This document shows, one piece after another, positions 33,240-43,090 of a stretch of DNA of 64,000 bases (positions are counted from its first letter, which is position 1; the number at the start of each line of letters is the position of its first letter). Both the position numbers and the translations under genes were made by a program. The notes beneath the pieces were generated by a model that was not told the DNA's origin, ran no database searches, and saw only the letters and a list, made by a program, of their open reading frames with translations. The DNA is from Favolaschia claudopus (Eukaryota; Basidiomycota; Agaricomycetes; Agaricales; Mycenaceae): the NCBI GenBank assembly GCA_037176885.1, contig JAWWNJ010000001.1, positions 3,596,001 through 3,660,000 on the forward strand. Direction: 5' to 3'.

Positions 33240-34955
33240 TCATGCAGACTGAGGCTCGATGATCGGAATCGCAGTCAAACTACCCCGAGGAGCCCAGAAA
33301 TCGGGGGGATCGCGAGTGAGCAAAGGCTTTTCCGGTATCACCCTTGGAACAAGCGGCGCTACAGTCGATCCGTCAGGTGCAAAGATAGGGACGGCGGTGC
33401 CTCCACGAGCCCAATAGCTACTCGGTAGCTCCGTTCGGCGCGCGAAAGGTACCTTCTTCTTCTTGTTCTTTTTAGGTCGGATGGGTGCAGCTACCGGAGG
33501 CAATGGGGGTAGGGAAGTCGGAGGGTAGGCATTGAGGATTGATTGCGGCGCGATGGCAGGGGTTGAGATAGGGACGAACGAGGGAGCGTCCGCATCGAGT
33601 ACAGATGATGCTGCAGGGATTGGGAGGATGTAGCTCGGAGTGGAGGCATTGAGCATCGCTTGGGGTGCGGTGGGAGGGCTTGACGCGGGAACGAATGATG
33701 GAGCGGCGGCGTCCAGTGCGAATGATGAAGGAGGTACCGACAGAACGAAAGTCCGTGCGGACGCATTGAGCGTCGATTTCGGTGCAGTGGCAGGGGCAGA
33801 GGCCGGGACGAATGAGGGAGCGCCCGCGCTGAGTACGAATGAGGGCTCCTCGGCTGTGATAGAACCTAACTTGTCAATGCCGTCGACAATCGGAGACGGT
33901 GTTACTTCGAGACTATTCGGGATTGAAGGGGGATCTGTTTCAGAGACTGGATCGAGCTGGGGAGCATCTAGAGACAAGTCTGATACATTGAGCGAAGGCG
34001 CCACGGGCGGCGGAACACATTTTGATTCGGACGACTCCTCATGCGCAGTGAGTTTGATGTCTTGACTGGTGTCGGATGCAGATGATTCCAAGGCAATTTC
34101 CACACTTTGGACTAACGTCGTATTGGTGTCATCGATGATTGAAGCGTAAGATGAATCGTCTTCGATAACAGAAGCGTCGTCTGTTGGGTATTCAATCCAT
34201 GGGAGGGGGAGAGCAACGCTTTGTTTCGCAAGGTATGGTTCGGCTATTGGGGATTGATCCCGAGCATCAGCTGCAGCTGGACAGTCGTCGTCCGAATTCT
34301 GAGATTCGTGCGCAGAGGGGTTTGGTTGTGATGCGGGTGGAGGAGCAGTGAAACTGTATTTGAGTGGTCGGGGTCGATTCAAAACCATTTCGAATAGGAA
34401 AAGAAGTAATGTCGACGGCTGGTCTATCGAGATCATCCAGAGACCATGAATCGCCTTGATGAACCCTAAGAAACAGACAGATGACGCCATGAGGCGAAAG
34501 AGCACGTTCTTGGCGTATTTGAATAAGGATTTGAGCCACGAACAAAGAGATGACAAGGTCGCGTCGGGAGCGTCGTCATCGGGATACGCGCCGGGGACGA
34601 GTCGAATTGGATCTGGTTCGCTGTCCTCCAGACGCGCCGTGTCCTCGAGCGAGTGGCGCATGGAACCGGTGGTGCTCCAGTGGGGTGCTTGTTCGTGTCG
34701 GATGGTGACCTTGACTACAGACTCTAGATCAATCTGGGGGAGGAGCGTCCATATAAGATAGCCGACGATGAGGACCGGGAGGACGAAAACGTGGAAGATG
34801 AGAAAGACGAGGACGAGTTCGCGACGGAAGTCCGACACGAGAGTGAGGACAGTGGGGGCGGCGGCCACGAGCTCGACGAGACCTGTCTTGGCAAGGCCAG
34901 TCGCGCCATGGAACGCCAGGAAGAAGACGATGAGGGAGAGGATGAGGAAAATCAT
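33240..34955 (-). CDS. Membrane-anchored disordered protein, module copy 2
   Basis: 571 aa from ATG 34955, chosen because it aligns with the start of copy 1 and the upstream region is the conserved promoter; the frame is open 174 nt further. Hydrophobic helices MIFLILSLIVFFLAFHGA and VFLIFHVFVLPVLIVGYLIW flank AKTGLVELVAAAPTVL. A second membrane-like segment lies near SVCFLGFIKAIHGLWMI. The tail is acidic, then holds three 39-residue repeats (PSFVPAS..P.TAP...LNAS), then a basic RPKKNKKKKVPF run and a Pro-rich end. Paralog of 27280-28767. Unknown function. Confidence 0.75.
   Translation of the reverse strand: MIFLILSLIVFFLAFHGATGLAKTGLVELVAAAPTVLTLVSDFRRELVLVFLIFHVFVLPVLIVGYLIWTLLPQIDLESVVKVTIRHEQAPHWSTTGSMRHSLEDTARLEDSEPDPIRLVPGAYPDDDAPDATLSSLCSWLKSLFKYAKNVLFRLMASSVCFLGFIKAIHGLWMISIDQPSTLLLFLFEMVLNRPRPLKYSFTAPPPASQPNPSAHESQNSDDDCPAAADARDQSPIAEPYLAKQSVALPLPWIEYPTDDASVIEDDSSYASIIDDTNTTLVQSVEIALESSASDTSQDIKLTAHEESSESKCVPPPVAPSLNVSDLSLDAPQLDPVSETDPPSIPNSLEVTPSPIVDGIDKLGSITAEEPSFVLSAGAPSFVPASAPATAPKSTLNASARTFVLSVPPSSFALDAAAPSFVPASSPPTAPQAMLNASTPSYILPIPAASSVLDADAPSFVPISTPAIAPQSILNAYPPTSLPPLPPVAAPIRPKKNKKKKVPFARRTELPSSYWARGGTAVPIFAPDGSTVAPLVPRVIPEKPLLTRDPPDFWAPRGSLTAIPIIEPQSA
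33511..33861 (-). repeat. Coding minisatellite, 117-bp unit, three copies
   Basis: The word gcattgag recurs at 33529, about 33646 and 33763, an exact 117-bp (39-codon) period. The unit codes for PSFVP then TAP and LNAS blocks. The copies are imperfect. It is absent from the paralog at 27280-28767, so it arose after the module duplicated. Confidence 0.8.
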
Positions 34956-35092
34956 TGTGGATGCGTTATGAGAGCAGAGGTATTCTTTTGCAGTGGTGGG
35001 GAAGACCAAGCGTCGAATGGCGTTACAGGTCACTGTGACAAAATTGTCGTTGTTTGGTGGCGCGGATCGGTATTTCCCGCTTGGACCGAAGC
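34956..35092 (-). promoter_or_regulatory. Duplicated promoter, copy 2
   Basis: Counterpart of 28768-28905. The identical 26-bp core is at 35015-35040 and its inverted repeat gtcactgtgac at 35029-35039. The distance from core to ATG is about 60 bp in both genes. Confidence 0.6.
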
Positions 35093-35288
35093 AGAGTCTG
35101 GTGAAAATCCGTCCAGGACCATGCGGCACTCAACTAGATAAGGACCACTTCATGTTTACAAGACCAGCGTTCGGGATTCTGTCACTAAGTCTTTACACTT
35201 TTGGTCAGAATCCATTCAAGGGTACATATGTGGTTCCACCGCGGCGAATGAAGAGCATCGAAAGCAGTATTCAAATAGAACTCCAACG

Positions 35289-37464
35289 CTACGAAGAGAC
35301 CTCCCCTGTAGTTTCACTCAGAGGTATTGGACGTGTTTCTCGAGCAATTCGTCGTTTCGAGCCAGCGATCATGTCCCTAAGAACCAAAGAGTGAGCAAGG
35401 GTGGGACGCGACACCAAGGAAATATGCTTGCCTCTTCTTGATGGCGTCGTTTCGTCCTATCCTCCGAGCAGGATTGACAGTCTCTGCCCGCTTCACCTTA
35501 CCCATCTGCTTTCGCTTCAATTTGGAGGGTTTCGGCAGTTTCAGAATCCATTCTGGCACTGTGGAACCAGATTGCAAAAGAACATTAGCAATGCTATCAG
35601 AGTTTTTAACATCGATCTCAGTCGAACTGGTGAAACCACAAACGCTTTCAGGAAAGGAGCGTCATCGTCGGTGAAGTAGGTCACTGCCTTGCCTTCACGA
35701 CCCGCCCGTCCTGTTCGACCTAAACCAGTGTGAGCCAAGGCATCAATGAAGGGATCAAGGAACCGACACACCGATACGATGGACGTAGCTTTGAACGCTC
35801 GTAGGGAAATCATAGTTGATGACCTCGCGAATCCCTGGGCTACCAATCACCAACAAGCGGAGGGATATACTGCAGTCTGCCTACCTTTGAAATCCATTCC
35901 TCGCGCCATCACCTCGGTGCTGACCATAACCCAGCTCTCACCCCTTCGCATTCGGCTCACGGCATCTTCTCGCTCTTTCTTCGTCATACCAGCATGAAGG
36001 CAGTCAACATTCGATACACCATTGAGTATGAGCTCTTGCGCTAGTGAAGTAGCTCGAGGTTGAGAGGAGGTGAATATAAGAACTGGGGGGTTATACGGTT
36101 GCGCGAAGTAGGTCAAAAGGCTGGGTAGTTTCGAGGGATCATCGGCCACGTAGGTCAAAGATTGAGAAATGAGGGGAAGAGGTGTATCTCTGTGGATATG
36201 GAGATGAGTGGACAGATCAGAGGTTACACCCATTTACGCACTTGAGGCCAACAACCACACGTATTGGATCTTGCAGCATTTGCATCGCCATCTTCTCCGC
36301 TCCGGCGGGAAGGGTTGCACTGAATACGGCCTTTTGTATACTTGGATGGGTACAAGCAGCCAAAATCTCCTCAACTTGAGGGAAAAATTCCGAGTCTAGC
36401 ATTCGATCTGCTTCATCAAGGATCAGATGGCGCACACTGAGGTTGATTCACGATTCAGGCTGCTGCACATAATGGTCAAAGCTCTCACTCACTTGTCCAG
36501 TTCGAGACTGCCGGATCGAAGCGACGCTACTAATCGAAGCGGTGTGGTTATGATGATGTCTTTTGAGTTATGTCAATGATATTGCAAATGCAAGATAAAA
36601 AACTAGGGCTCACCAACTTTGTCCCTGGTGGCTTTTTCCGCCAACGTAGCGGCGGAAGCCTTACTGAAAAGAACAATCCTCCATTTACGACCCTCAGCGA
36701 GTTTCAGACATTCGTTGTGGATTTGATGTGCGAGTTCTCGGGTGGGGGCAACGACAATGGCTCTGACTCCTGCTCCTGCATCGCTATTGGAGCTGGAAGA
36801 GGGGGCACCGAGGGAAGCCATGACAGGGAGGAGATAGGAAAGTGTTTTGCCCGTTCCTGTGGGGGAAATGGCGGCCAGGTCGCGGGACTTGGAAGGAATT
36901 GAGCGTATATACAGCTAAACAGAGTCCTCTGATTACCTCGAGCAGTATTGGAATTCCATACGACTGGATCCCAGTCGGATAAATGTAGCCGTAACGATCA
37001 AGATTTGACAACAGAAGAGAGGACATTTGGTATCGTTCAGCTAATTCGGTGAACGAGTCGGCATGCGCTGGAACATTTGAGCCCTTTGCAACAATGCGCT
37101 GTCGTGGTCTTTGCGGCGCGTCTTCCGCCTCGTTTTCTTCTAGATCCTCTGAAGCCGAGTCAGGTTCGTCTTCTTCTTCGCTGACCTTCCGTTTCTTCAC
37201 GACATCCGGACCACCACCCTCCGTCTTCCGCTTTCCTGAACCACCTGCAGCGTATTTGAAATAATCTAGTTCTTTGGGCAATTCGCCATCCGCAAGGTTT
37301 GCCTTTGAAGGGGTCTGAGTTTTGCCGGGCGCTTTCTGGAGTGTGAGATAAGCGATTGAGAATAGAACTGCGGGATGGCATACAGAGAACAGTTGAACAT
37401 CTTTTTGAAATCTTCTCTTATCGAACTTTGCGCCGCCTCGAGAGAGCAACTGGAAAGCCTCCAT
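35289..37464 (-). CDS. ROK1: DEAD-box RNA helicase ROK1 (DDX52)
   Basis: Ten exons: 37384-37464, 36937-37335, 36614-36887, 36493-36559, 36242-36436, 35885-36189, 35772-35834, 35644-35719, 35432-35593, 35289-35376; 1710 nt, 569 aa. N-terminus MEAFQLLSRGGAKFDKRRF is characteristic of Rok1. Motifs: Q-motif PTGIQ, ISPTGTGKT, APTREL, TTPLR, LDEADRM, SATLPAG, STEVMARGMDF, HRIGRTGRAG. Rok1 acts in 40S ribosomal subunit assembly (family knowledge). The last intron, 35377-35431, has a GC donor and AG acceptor; using it gives the family-like end RDMIAGSKRR and keeps the frame. Without it the protein stops at 35377. Start is 223 bp from the divergent GH43 gene. Confidence 0.93.
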
Positions 37465-37687
37465 GAAATTTTGTGGCCGAGAAAGGAAAGTTTTCAGAAT
37501 TCGCACGCTCAAAGATTAGATTACTAGATCGGCTCCGGCTGCCGCTCTCAACCAGTTCTTCCGTCGTTCCACCACATGCACCGTCTTCCTTGCATTTCCA
37601 GGTCCTCCTGACCAAGTCCCTGCAACATATAAGCAAGAAGTCACTGGCGATGCTCAAACGGAGTTTCTGCACTCCTTCGAGTCGACA

Positions 37688-39785
37688 ATGAGGCTCTCGT
37701 TTCGAGTTTTGGCCATCTCTGCGATCTCTTTGGTGACTTGCGTCCAGGCTGCAGTCATCGTTCCTGGCGCGACGTGGACCGACACAAGCGGCAACGTTAT
37801 TCAGGCGCATGGGGGCGGGTTCTTGAAGGTACTCACAGTTATGCTGGCTTGGACGCGCCGAGTTAAACGAGTTTCCATGGAAGGTTGGGTCGACGTTTTA
37901 TTGGTTTGGCGAGGACAAGGCTGCCAATAGCGCCTTATTCTCTGCGGTTAGCTGCTACAGCAGTACCGACATGATGACCTGGACGCGGCAGAACAACGCC
38001 CTGACCCCGATCGCTGGGACGATGATTTCTACTTCTAACATCGTCGAGAGACCCAAAGGTCACACTTTTCGATTTTATAAACGCGTAGTCATTTGACCGA
38101 AAGTTTTTGTAACTAGTCATCTTCAACAAAGCGGTCAGTGCATGTCCTCTTACTCGAAGACTGGCGTTGAATGTCGGTTAGAATTCGGAGTATGTGATGT
38201 GGTTCCACAGTGATACTTCCAAGTGCGCACACTTCCGCCAAATTTCGCGTGTCTCAATCCTTCTATTTCTAGCTATGGCGCAGCGATGGTTGGTGTCGCA
38301 ACGGCAAAGTCCCCCTGTGGTCCATATACCTACAAAGGCAGTTGGAGCCCACTTGGTGCCCAATCTCGTGACATGGGCCTATTCCAGGATGGTATGCTCT
38401 TCACATAGTCGTCCCAAAGATTCACCGCTGATTTATCCGCATCAGATGATGGTACTTTTTTTGCTTCCACGAATCTAGTGTATGCATTCAAACCGAAGAA
38501 CAGCTGCTCAAACCGCATACCTCCTATACGCGTCTGATAACAACCAGAATTTCAAGATTTCCCGTTTGGACGCCAATTATTATAATGTCACGGCTCAAGT
38601 GAACGTTCTGTCTGGTAAGTTCATCAGTCGTTCATCTGTCGTGTGCTTGGACCTTGGAAAAATAATACCGATCAACAGGCTCGACACTTGAGGCACCAGG
38701 GATAGTCAAACGCAGCGGTGTAAGTTGGTCGGTTTTCATATTATTAGCAACTCAGTTCAATGTAATTTCATTGGCAGCGTTACTATCTCTTCGCTTCTCA
38801 CACAAGGTAATAGTCCTCGATCTCTCCTGACGAACGTTCTGTTGAATGTATCTGAAGTGGATGGGACCCAAATCCCAACCGCTGGTTCGTAGCTTCAGTC
38901 AGTGTTCTCATTCTTTATTACTTCGTGGCCGTGACGAATCTTCAGAGCATCTCCTCAACTTTCTCTGCCCAATCCGACGTGGCGCCTGAAGGTGAACTCC
39001 TTGGTCATCCAGTTTCTTTTTTTCCGGCTGATTCGCTTCAGCTGTGCGAACATACTTCTCTCAGAACAATTATGACATGCCTTTGGGAACCAATGCCATC
39101 TATATGGGAGACCGCTGGCGCCCTTCGCTTTTGGGAAGCAGTAGATACATCTGGTTGCCAATGTCGTGGGCGTCAGGCTCTCCGCAACTTGTCTGGGCAG
39201 ACGTTTGGTCCGTCAATATGGCCGCTGGAACCTTCACTGTTGCAACTGGTACTACTTATGAGGCTGAAAGTGGCGCGGTCAGCGGGAGTGCAACTATTGC
39301 GTCTGATTCTTCCTTCAGCGGAGGCAAGGCCGTTGGTTTCCTCGGTAAACAGTCACTTTTCGCAACTTCTGAGTATCACTTGACTCATGATATGTAGGAA
39401 ATGGTGGTAGCGTTACTATCACTGTTCAAGGGATAGGTCAAGCTCAATGGGTTTCTCTTTACTACGCGAATGGCGACAGCACCTGGAGAAACACGACCGT
39501 CAGGTACGTCCGTTTCTGTTTCCGCGTTCAACCAACTCAACCCTTCTCTTAAGTGTTAACGGCGGTTCGAGTGTTCTTGTCGACCAACCCAACACCGGAG
39601 GTAATGCATTCGCACGTTCATATAGCCGGGCTTATGAGCTGAAACTGCGTGTAGGAGGGCATGTCATCTTGTCCGTCCCCGTCAAGCTCAATCTTAGAAG
39701 TGGTTCAAACACCATAACTATCGCTGCAAATCAAAACACCTTTGCCGCCGATCTCGACAAGATCATAGTGTACACCGCTTCCTAA
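37688..39785 (+). CDS. GH43 exo-beta-1,3-galactanase-like enzyme with CBM35
   Basis: Fourteen exons (37688-37828, 37884-38058, 38117-38133, 38182-38222, 38273-38391, 38446-38451, 38504-38614, 38679-38719, 38778-38806, 38858-38897, 38946-38991, 39042-39344, 39398-39503, 39554-39785) sum to 1407 nt, 468 aa. Signal peptide RLSFRVLAISAISLVTCVQA. GH43 beta-propeller: VIQAHGGGFLKVGSTFYWFGED, split here by an intron, then RDMGLFQDDD, LEAPGIVKR, WRPSLLGSSRYIWLPM. The C-terminal ~130 residues (YEAESGAVSG ... ADLDKIIVYT) are a CBM35-like module. This order matches fungal GH43_24 exo-1,3-galactanases, which act on arabinogalactan side chains outside the cell. Exon 6 is only 6 nt. Confidence 0.88.
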
Positions 39786-40060
39786 ACGCTGCCCTTGTCG
39801 GAGCGCAGCGGATTTCGTATACTTGGAAATTTCGACTGTTGTATAATTTCAATTTGAACGAGTTGCTGTTTATGGGTACAATGGAGCGAATTCCTGCATA
39901 GTATGAGTATACATAGTCCCAACGTCCTCACAAGGAACCGCGAGTAAAGAGCCAGCCTGCACACAGCACTGCCGGACAGAAATTAAAGATGCCGGTAATG
40001 CCGAGCGGAGTTGCCCGAAAGTGTGGCCACAGCCTGCCCACCTTGCTCAATGCCCGCTGA

Positions 40061-41249
40061 ATGAATTGGCGTCAAAAGCTCGCCGCAAACGCGTTCCAAT
40101 GGTCCGATAGGGTGCTATACGTTGACCGCAGTCTCATCTTGTTCAACAAACCCCCCAATTTCATTACCCAAGTTCAAGTGTGAAAACCCGTTTAATTTAT
40201 TGAGGACTTGCCAATTGCCTTTTCCCTCAGAGTCCCGACAGTCCGTTAGTTAATCTGTTAGACGGTAATATCTTCATTGCTCCGCAGACGAATATTGAGT
40301 CTGCCCAGATTTGAAGCAAGGACTTGAACTGCCAACGACTCCTCGTCGCGTCCATCGTCTGGACAAGGTGCCCTCTCCTGAGTTCTTTCGTTGGCGGTAT
40401 AATGAATCCTGAGCATCGAGACAGGATACCACCGGATGTCTACTTTTCGCGAGGTCACTCAATGTAACTCACGATTTGTCGGGGCAGTTCCAGCGCAGAA
40501 CAGTTGATAAATCGTATCTCGCGCTCGTTTGTGGCGGCAGTCGCTCTTTCTCTGAACGGACAGGCAAAATCCGGAATTTCTTGGATCACCCTAACGGCCG
40601 GGCCACGGTCGTAGATGGACCAGTAGACGCTCCAAACTCGAAAGAATCTATGACAGACTGGGAATTATTAGCATCCTCAGTGAGCTAGATGCCCGTTCAT
40701 AATTCTGAATCTAATATTGACGCAAGTTCACCAGCCCAACTTACCCTTATCTCTCGTAAGATTGAAGCTTCTGACCGGACGCAAACATCAACTCCGGGTT
40801 CACCTGGCTCAAGTCTTGAAAAGTATTCATCTGACACCAACGTCTTTGTGCTTATATTGATGATCGTTAGCCCCAATTCTAGGAGACACTTTGCACTCAC
40901 AAAATCAACCGGTAGAGCAACTGACAGACTCACTAATCCTGCCGGACAATCGAATGTTTCTGCATGCATCGAAAATCGAATTTTTCGTTAGTAAACGACC
41001 TTTCATGAATCATTCATGGAGCTCATCATCTTTCAGAGATATCGACCGGTGGGGGCAAAGAAACAATTCAAAATCCGCATGTTCGCTCCGCTACCGCAGG
41101 ACTTTCTCGAAATATGTTCCCAAGCTGGCATACCCGTGAGCGACGAGGAACGCTTGGGCGGCTTGTTCAAGAGCGACACCAGCAAAGACCGAGATTTCCA
41201 ACCAGTCTCGGATGGAGAGATACCAGAAGTAAATGGACAGTGGATTTAA
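40061..41249 (+). CDS. RluA-family pseudouridine synthase
   Basis: Seven exons: 40061-40177, 40231-40264, 40309-40367, 40425-40679, 40735-40822, 40871-40986, 41037-41249; 882 nt, 293 aa. VLYVDRSLILFNKPPNF is the first RluA motif. RRVHRLDKDTTGCLLFAR holds the catalytic Asp (HRLDK, split by an intron). KSYLALVCGG, SMTDWELL, LLTGRKHQLRVHLA, PILGDTLHS and MFLHASKIEFF follow in family order. The length is short, with the Ser/Arg-rich start suggesting a mitochondrial or small RPUSD-type enzyme; the RNA target is not readable. A stop codon lies just before ATG 40061. No frame longer than 85 codons is intact, so the gene is easy to miss. Confidence 0.88.
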
Positions 41250-41326
41250 TAGCCCAAGTAAGAATAATGTTACAACAATGTCCCAAAATAATTGATTTAA
41301 TATTTGTGTCTGCTTCGATTTATTGT

Positions 41327-42537
41327 TCACTTGGTGATCTGTGGTGCTTCTCGCGGTGTTTTCGACTCTTGTTGGGCTTTGATCCAGCTTCCGAGCCCAA
41401 CAGCTATCGCCCCTACTGCATGGGCTGTGGAAGATGCCAAAACAGCACCTGCGGCGCCAGCGCCCACAGCAGGCAGCGAGGGTATGGTTCCAGCGACGAT
41501 CAAAATCGCGCTCAACGTGGACATCACTCGAGGGTGCTCGCCTTGCAGAAAGTCTAGCGCAGTGGCGGCATTCAAAAGCCAAGCTGGCGCGCGAACAGTT
41601 GTCCCTGTAACGACAATCAGTGAGTGACTGTTGATGTTCGCGAAGGAAAATCTACCATCTCCTGAAATCGGGAGCGCAGGCAACGCTTTGACAATCTCGC
41701 TGCTCTTTATTGGCACCACAACCCCTTCCGATTTCATCTTTCGTGGCTGAGGACGTTGCGCGGTGTCGTCCGCTACGACAATTTCTTTGGAATTCTTCCG
41801 GATGGGCCAAAACGAGGGAATAGTGGCAGCCCGGCCGACAACAGGGCGGTCTTTATCGACGGAGACTGCCTTAGTCTTGATAGTGTCGAAATATTCGAGG
41901 CTCTCGACCGGTTCATCGCACACAACATATCCCTCCTCCTGTGGCTTCTCTTTCTTCGGAGACTTGGGTAGCCACCAGAATGGCCCTGTCGGCACTTTGA
42001 CGGCCTCCGTCTCGCTAATCGCTCATGGTCAACACATAGAAGAGTTTGCCTATTCACGACAAACCTTGTATCAATGTTCCCTGCCGGTCTGTGTCAGCAC
42101 ACGGAATGAATTCGAGCGTCCGAATACATACAGGACATATTCCGCATCGCGACCTTGAATTTCTTCCAATTCCAGCGATATTGACCGCCATGCACCTCCG
42201 ACATGACTTTCTTGAGCTCTGCGAGCCTACATAGAACCTGAATCAAGTGCGCTACTAAAGACATGGAAACAACTCACCGAGCTTTCGCTTGATCACCCAT
42301 GAAGTGTTGGCCACAGCTAAATACGCTCAAGTCAATTGCAATGAACAATACTGAATCCACGTACGTATGCCAATATTCCTTCGGAACGTTACGTTCAACA
42401 CATCCGTTCTTGACGTCTTCCAGCCAGTCGTCTACAGGTGGGTCTCTCTTGGAATCACCCAAAAAGCGAGGGGCTGGGGTCCAGGCCGCATATACAGGTT
42501 CGAGGTCGAACGGCTTGATTTTGAAAGCATCAAGCAT
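41327..42537 (-). CDS. Conserved basidiomycete-type protein of unknown function
   Basis: Six exons (42365-42537, 42278-42316, 42132-42226, 42065-42080, 41656-42014, 41327-41604) sum to 960 nt, 319 aa. N-terminal domain: DPPVDDWLEDVKNGC, VPKEYWH, GQHFMGDQAKARL, MSEVHGGQYRWNWKKFK. A linker of ~90 residues follows. The C-terminal domain starts APAWLLNAATALDFL and ends in a Gly/Ala-rich stretch (LPAVGAGAAGAVLASS, then AVGAIAVGLGSWI) that could insert in a membrane. I recall similar two-domain proteins in many Agaricomycete genomes but know no function. Convergent with the pseudouridine synthase, 77 bp apart. Exon 4 is 16 nt. Confidence 0.75.
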
Positions 42538-43090
42538 TGTGGGCGAGAGAGCCGTTGTCCAGCGAAGTATGGTTGGGGGACGAGGCCGGGATTCCACCAG
42601 CCTTTTGTATGTGTCGGAATCCCTTGCACTGCGGAGAACACGTTGCAGACTTGTACACTCGCCGACAACGCTGTCATCGTGTGTTCAGAGTGAAACCGTT
42701 GTAGGGTCGAATCGAGATCCGGGTACTAGCATCCACCACCTCGAGTACCACAGCCAATGAAGGAACATCCGGAACCTAGGTTGAGACCGATCATACTGCT
42801 CGTGCAGACGACTCCAGGCGTGTTATGCATAAATCCTGAAGCCGTGTATGTGACTACGAATACTAATAGACAGTTGAAGAATAAGTATATGCTAGTGATA
42901 GAGAGGGAGTTAGATGCGAGGTATATCTATATGTGTACAACAAAACTAAAATCACAGCGATCCAAATACATTATTGATAGCATGTTCAAAATCAAAGCAG
43001 TTTACGCAGGTGGTGCGCCAAACATGGACAGAAGCGAAAGAAGGTCGCCTGTGAAGGGAGTAAGCAACCATAAAATTAAGACAATTGAGT
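42538..43090. other. Intergenic, 553 bp
   Basis: Lies between the hybrid kinase stop and the start of the 319-aa gene, both on the minus strand. AT-rich in the right half. It should hold the promoter of the latter. Nothing else recognised. Confidence 0.5.
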
